Assembly: GCF_963583255.1 (NCBI RefSeq)
Contig: NC_084819.1
Location: 4,858,501 to 4,922,500, forward strand
Length of the DNA stretch: 64,000 bases
Source of the DNA: Pyrus communis
Taxonomy: Eukaryota; Streptophyta; Magnoliopsida; Rosales; Rosaceae
Direction: 5' to 3'
Shown: piece by piece, positions 60,493-64,000 of the stretch
Layout: every line of letters begins with the position of its first letter
Numbering within the stretch: position 1 is the first letter of the stretch
The notes under the pieces: generated by a model
The model's input: only the letters and a program-made list of their open reading frames with translations
What the model was told of the DNA's origin: nothing
Databases searched by the model: none
Translations under genes and position numbers: made by a program

Positions 60493-61736
60493 AGTTTTTA
60501 TGTCATGGCTCTTATCAATATTTCAATTCCATACTCTTGGTTTCCGGAAACACTTGTATGTATGTACTGACTGTATTGTTACCCGCCTCTTTAATATATG
60601 TAGGCCTCATCTGTGAGGTGGTGAATAATGTAGTCGGTAAATGTGATACAAATACAAAAACTCATAAAATTGATTATGGTGTGCAAGAGGGAGTTGAGTA
60701 TGGGAAAATTGTTGAGTAAGTGTGTGTGTGTATTTATTTATTTTTAATTTTTTAACAAATGAACCCAATCGACATTACTATTTAATGCGGGTTCTCTTCG
60801 AAATTATGTCTAACAAGCTAACTGCTGCGAGAATTATACGCACACAAACTAAACCCTATTTGTGACAATTGTAGTAATGATGTAAGTAGGGATCGTTCTA
60901 ACCGGGGATTAACTAGGGGTGCTAAACACTTGACTCAAATGAATAAAACTAACTTGTAAAACACTTAACTTACTTAACAAGAACTCAAAACAAGTACACA
61001 AGACTCCAAATACTTAAAAACACAAACTAAGATAGATTGTAAAAACTTAACAAAATATGGGGGGGGGATTGTGTTTGGATGAGATTAAATTAAATGGACA
61101 GAATATAATTAAGGGCAAAATGTAAATATGTATGTGATGAAAATATGGATGATGGAATAGCCAAGGGGTTCTTCTCACACATGTTACACTTGCATACAAG
61201 ATTGATTCTCAGTTGGTCTTTCGATAAATTATGAAACTCAACACTCCGGGTTAATTAGGTCCGCTTAAATTAACCGTCAAGTTTTCCTTAAGTTAATGAA
61301 TTGGATGGGTTTGCGCAACGCAATTCACAACATTCTCCAAAAGTCCTTTACGTGAACATCACAATAAAGATACAATCAAAGATCATTAAGCATTATGAAA
61401 ACTATAAGTGTTGACGAGGCATTCGTTACTATGATGAGCATGAAACTCGTGCCAAGAATTCATTTAACGCGATTGTTTATAAGCAACCTCCACTACTTAT
61501 GAATATAAGTTCATAACGATTAGGTGAAACTCACTTATATTCTAGCGTCATATTCATGCATGAAAATTAAGCGCGCATTCTTAATAAACGTACATAAATA
61601 AGTTATCAATCAAACGGTTAAACGAATTGAATCCACAACTTATGAAATTCCAACGAAAGTTAATCAATTCATATTGCAAATATAAACATAGTTTCGAATC
61701 ACCCCCTAGCTAAAGGGGGATTAGTTCGTCATAACT

Positions 61737-61924
61737 TTGAAATCAAAGAAACACCTAAACATTCCAACAACTCAAACTTGAATTGTATGAACGTTTAGGC
61801 ACTCTTCTCTTCCATTCCTCATACGTACAAAACAAAGAGAATTGAATTTAAACATTGAAATCAAAGAAACACCTAAACATTCCAACAACTCAAACTTGAA
61901 TTGTATGAACGTTTAGGCACTCTT
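61737..61924. repeat. Direct duplication of about 70 bp, 118 bp apart
   Basis: Copies at 61737-61806 and 61855-61924 are nearly identical, including CACCTAAACATTCCAACAAC and GAATTGTATGAACGTTTAGG. Confidence 0.9.
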
Positions 61925-62714
61925 TTCTTCCTCGTTGTTGTAGCACAAGGTCTAAGGTGAGCTTTGGGGATTATGTGAAGTGTTTTGGAGGGATGGGAAG
62001 TGGTTGGATAGTGGCTGCAATGGAGGAGAAAAACTGCACAGAAATGGAAGGATATGCACGGCTATGGATGTGTGTTTGTGTTGTGTGTTGTGTTGTGAAT
62101 GGAATTGAGATGTTATGGGGAGTGAATGCAAGGGCTTTTATAGGAGAATGAAGGTGTAAATGGCTGTTTGTTTAAGCATGCAAGTGGCTAATTAATGATG
62201 AACAAACAGCTAGGAAAGCATGTGAAAGCTGGAATTGCATGTGAAGATGCTGGAATTGCATTGAAAGCCCATGGCATTGATGTTTTCTTGCTAATTTTCT
62301 GGCTACATGATGAAAGGTTAATGAATAATGCATGTAGGTGGCAGCAATGATGAAGAGTTAGAGCTGGAAATGAAAGGGAAAGCTGGAAAGCATGTGAAGA
62401 TGCTGGAATTGTTGATGTGCACGGCAAAGGTAAGGGAGAATGTGTTGGAAATGCATGTGATGCATGGCAAGGTTGGAGAAAAGGTGTGTGAATGGGGTGA
62501 TTGAATGATTAAAGGGACATGTGGGGTGTAATGCATGTGGCTTGTTTGCTTTCTTGGTGAGAGGATGCACGGCACAAGGGATAGAAAAGGGTTGAGTGGT
62601 GTGTGTAATTAATTGCATGTGTTGAATTGGAATGTGGTTGAATTAAAGAATGGGAGTGCATGTGCAAGGTTGTTGTTGTGATAAGTGATAAGTGATAAGT
62701 GTATGATATGATAA

Positions 62715-62770
62715 GTGGTGAATGATATGTGGTGAATGATAAGTGGTGAATGATAAGTGGTGAATGATAT
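62715..62770. repeat. 14-bp minisatellite, four units
   Basis: GTGGTGAATGATAA or its variant ending in T repeats four times without interruption. Related GATAAGT words precede it from about 62680. Confidence 0.9.
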
Positions 62771-63180
62771 GTGGTTATGGTTATGATAAGGAGATAAGGC
62801 CCTTCCTTGCATGGCAAGGAATGCAAACACAAAGGGGATACACGGCAAAGACTTTGATGAAGCAAGATATTTTGTTTTGTGACTTAGAATAGATAGGAGT
62901 CTTCAATGTTGCTCAAACATGAGGTCTTTTAGGATTTAACTTTCCTACTTTCAAGTCTTCAATTTCGTCCATCCTCTTGGCTCCAAGCATATGATATCCA
63001 TTCCAATCTCTAATTTGCTCCAAAAGGCTCCAAAATGCATCCTTTTGCATACTTTGCCCTTAAATCCTGAAAATACATAAAACTAGCTTAAAAGACTACT
63101 TTACTAAAGAAACACAACGTAAATGCACGAGAACAAGCAAAGTAAGTCGCCTAAATATGCTCCTATCACTAACAGACTCT

Positions 63181-64000
63181 TTAGTGTATTTAAATATCAT
63201 TGTATTCATTGAGTAATTAATGGAAAATAGATGAGATTGGATTCAGAGTTGTTATCTATTGGAAATGTGTCTTTAAGGTCAATTATAAGATGATATTTTA
63301 TAAAGTAAACACGAAAATAATGTGACAAATGACAAGAGAATATGTGTTTAAAGTAAATGTATTGTATTGATGAGTTTAAAGTTACAATCTCTTTTTACAA
63401 AGTATCCTCTGATTCGATCTCTAAAGTATAAGGTGTGTAGTGTTGTTGAGCCAAGGGTCGCGATGACTTGAACTTACATGAATAGATGCCGCAAGGTTTT
63501 GGCTCTTGGCAATGGAGGAACTGTCACGTGTAGGGTGCTTGGTGGTTCTTCATGGGTTTTACGAGGAACACGATGGGTTTTCTGAGTCTTCTTGAGTGTT
63601 AAGTGTTTGGGGGGTTTGAGCGCTTGCTAGCTTCAAAGTTTCAAAACTTCAGTGTCTGGGTGTGAATGATTTTTTGGACCCTTTTCTTTTTATTGGAACC
63701 TTCTATTTATAGACTCTCCAAGCTTTGCCTATGAAATAACCAAGATTTGATTTGTGTCTTGGTTCGTGATTTGACTCTATCAATTAATTTGTTTGATTTA
63801 AATTAAGATTAATTAAATAATTAAGAAAGATAATTCTTTAACTATTTTCTGCCAAATGTTGCCACCTGTCCTCTTGATGACTCATCCGGTCTTGATGAGT
63901 CACATGCCATGTGTATTATTTGTGAGACATATGGCACATGCTATGTAAGCCCTCACAAGCCGAAATTTAACGTGTCGGTGAATATTTATTTTCACAAAAA
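63181..64000 (-). mobile_element. Probable LTR on the minus strand, running to the window end
   Basis: CTATTTATAG at 63703-63712 reads CTATAAATAG on the minus strand, a TATA box like those of the Gypsy LTRs at 36463 and 43078. The surrounding DNA is non-coding, with no host gene. The sequence differs from the Gypsy LTR family described here. Neither end was placed. Confidence 0.35.

Larger units (their letters stand above)
60720..63180. other. Repeat-rich non-coding DNA, possible retroelement remnant
   Basis: No supported gene. Features are a G8 run near 61060, a 70-bp direct duplication (61737-61806 and 61855-61924), GGAATTGCATGTGAAGATGC-like words repeated around 62230-62410, and a 14-bp minisatellite at 62715-62770. 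The block may be an LTR-element remnant but no ends were found. Confidence 0.4.

Overview
This is nuclear DNA of a flowering plant. The evidence is spliced genes with GT-AG introns, an AP2/ERF transcription factor, a P-type H+-ATPase, and a dense mix of plant transposons: Cassandra TRIMs, Gypsy and Copia LTR elements, an RTE-like LINE, PIF/Harbinger, CACTA, hAT and MULE-like elements, and a tRNA-like SINE. Several repeats resemble ones I associate with apple and pear (Rosaceae, Maleae). That assignment is from memory, not from a search.

Only two genes look intact. An intronless ERF5/ERF6-type (group IXb) ethylene-response factor lies at 8717-9700 (+). A 20-exon P3A H+-ATPase lies at 54695-60335 (+); it encodes about 959 residues and looks closest to the AHA10/PH5 branch. 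Every other coding signal belongs to transposons or to captured gene fragments.

Layout. 1-958: end of a PIF/Harbinger element with the intact N-terminus of its transposase (-). 962-2972: remains of an LTR element (+). 2973-3615: truncated Cassandra. About 3880-5118: decayed CACTA end. 5119-8476: intergenic DNA and ERF promoter. 8717-9700: ERF gene. 11196-16341: SINE copies, a hAT MITE (11678-12154) with an 8-bp target duplication, and a possible MULE-like segment. 16342-18535: solo LTR with a 5-bp target duplication, itself inside an older inverted-repeat element. 19218-20182: Pack-MULE-like element carrying a DUF1639 gene fragment. 22232-22741: 34-bp minisatellite, 15 units. 22938-23715 and 33328-34105: two copies of one retroelement fragment. 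24014-27995: complete but mutated PIF/Harbinger element with both of its genes. About 30575-33327: dead LINE. 34106-47544: nested minus-strand Gypsy elements. One has two LTRs of about 0.9 kb, an integrase remnant, and a plus-strand (antisense) multi-exon plant-mobile-domain gene with its own TATA box. The stack also holds a second solo LTR (43807-46283) and a Copia LTR. 49069-49256: SINE with a 28-nt poly(A) tail. 50224-51828: Cassandra cluster of five LTRs, one inverted, between a single 5-bp target duplication. 53400-60500: H+-ATPase gene with a MITE in intron 6. 60700-64000: repeat-rich DNA ending in an apparent LTR.

The two host genes show no functional link; they are separate genes in a transposon-rich background. 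The most unusual structures are the inverted Cassandra multimer, the antisense mobile-domain gene of the Gypsy element, the gene-capturing MULE-like element, and the pair of solo LTRs. I found no evidence for a wholly unknown system, but these deserve a database comparison.
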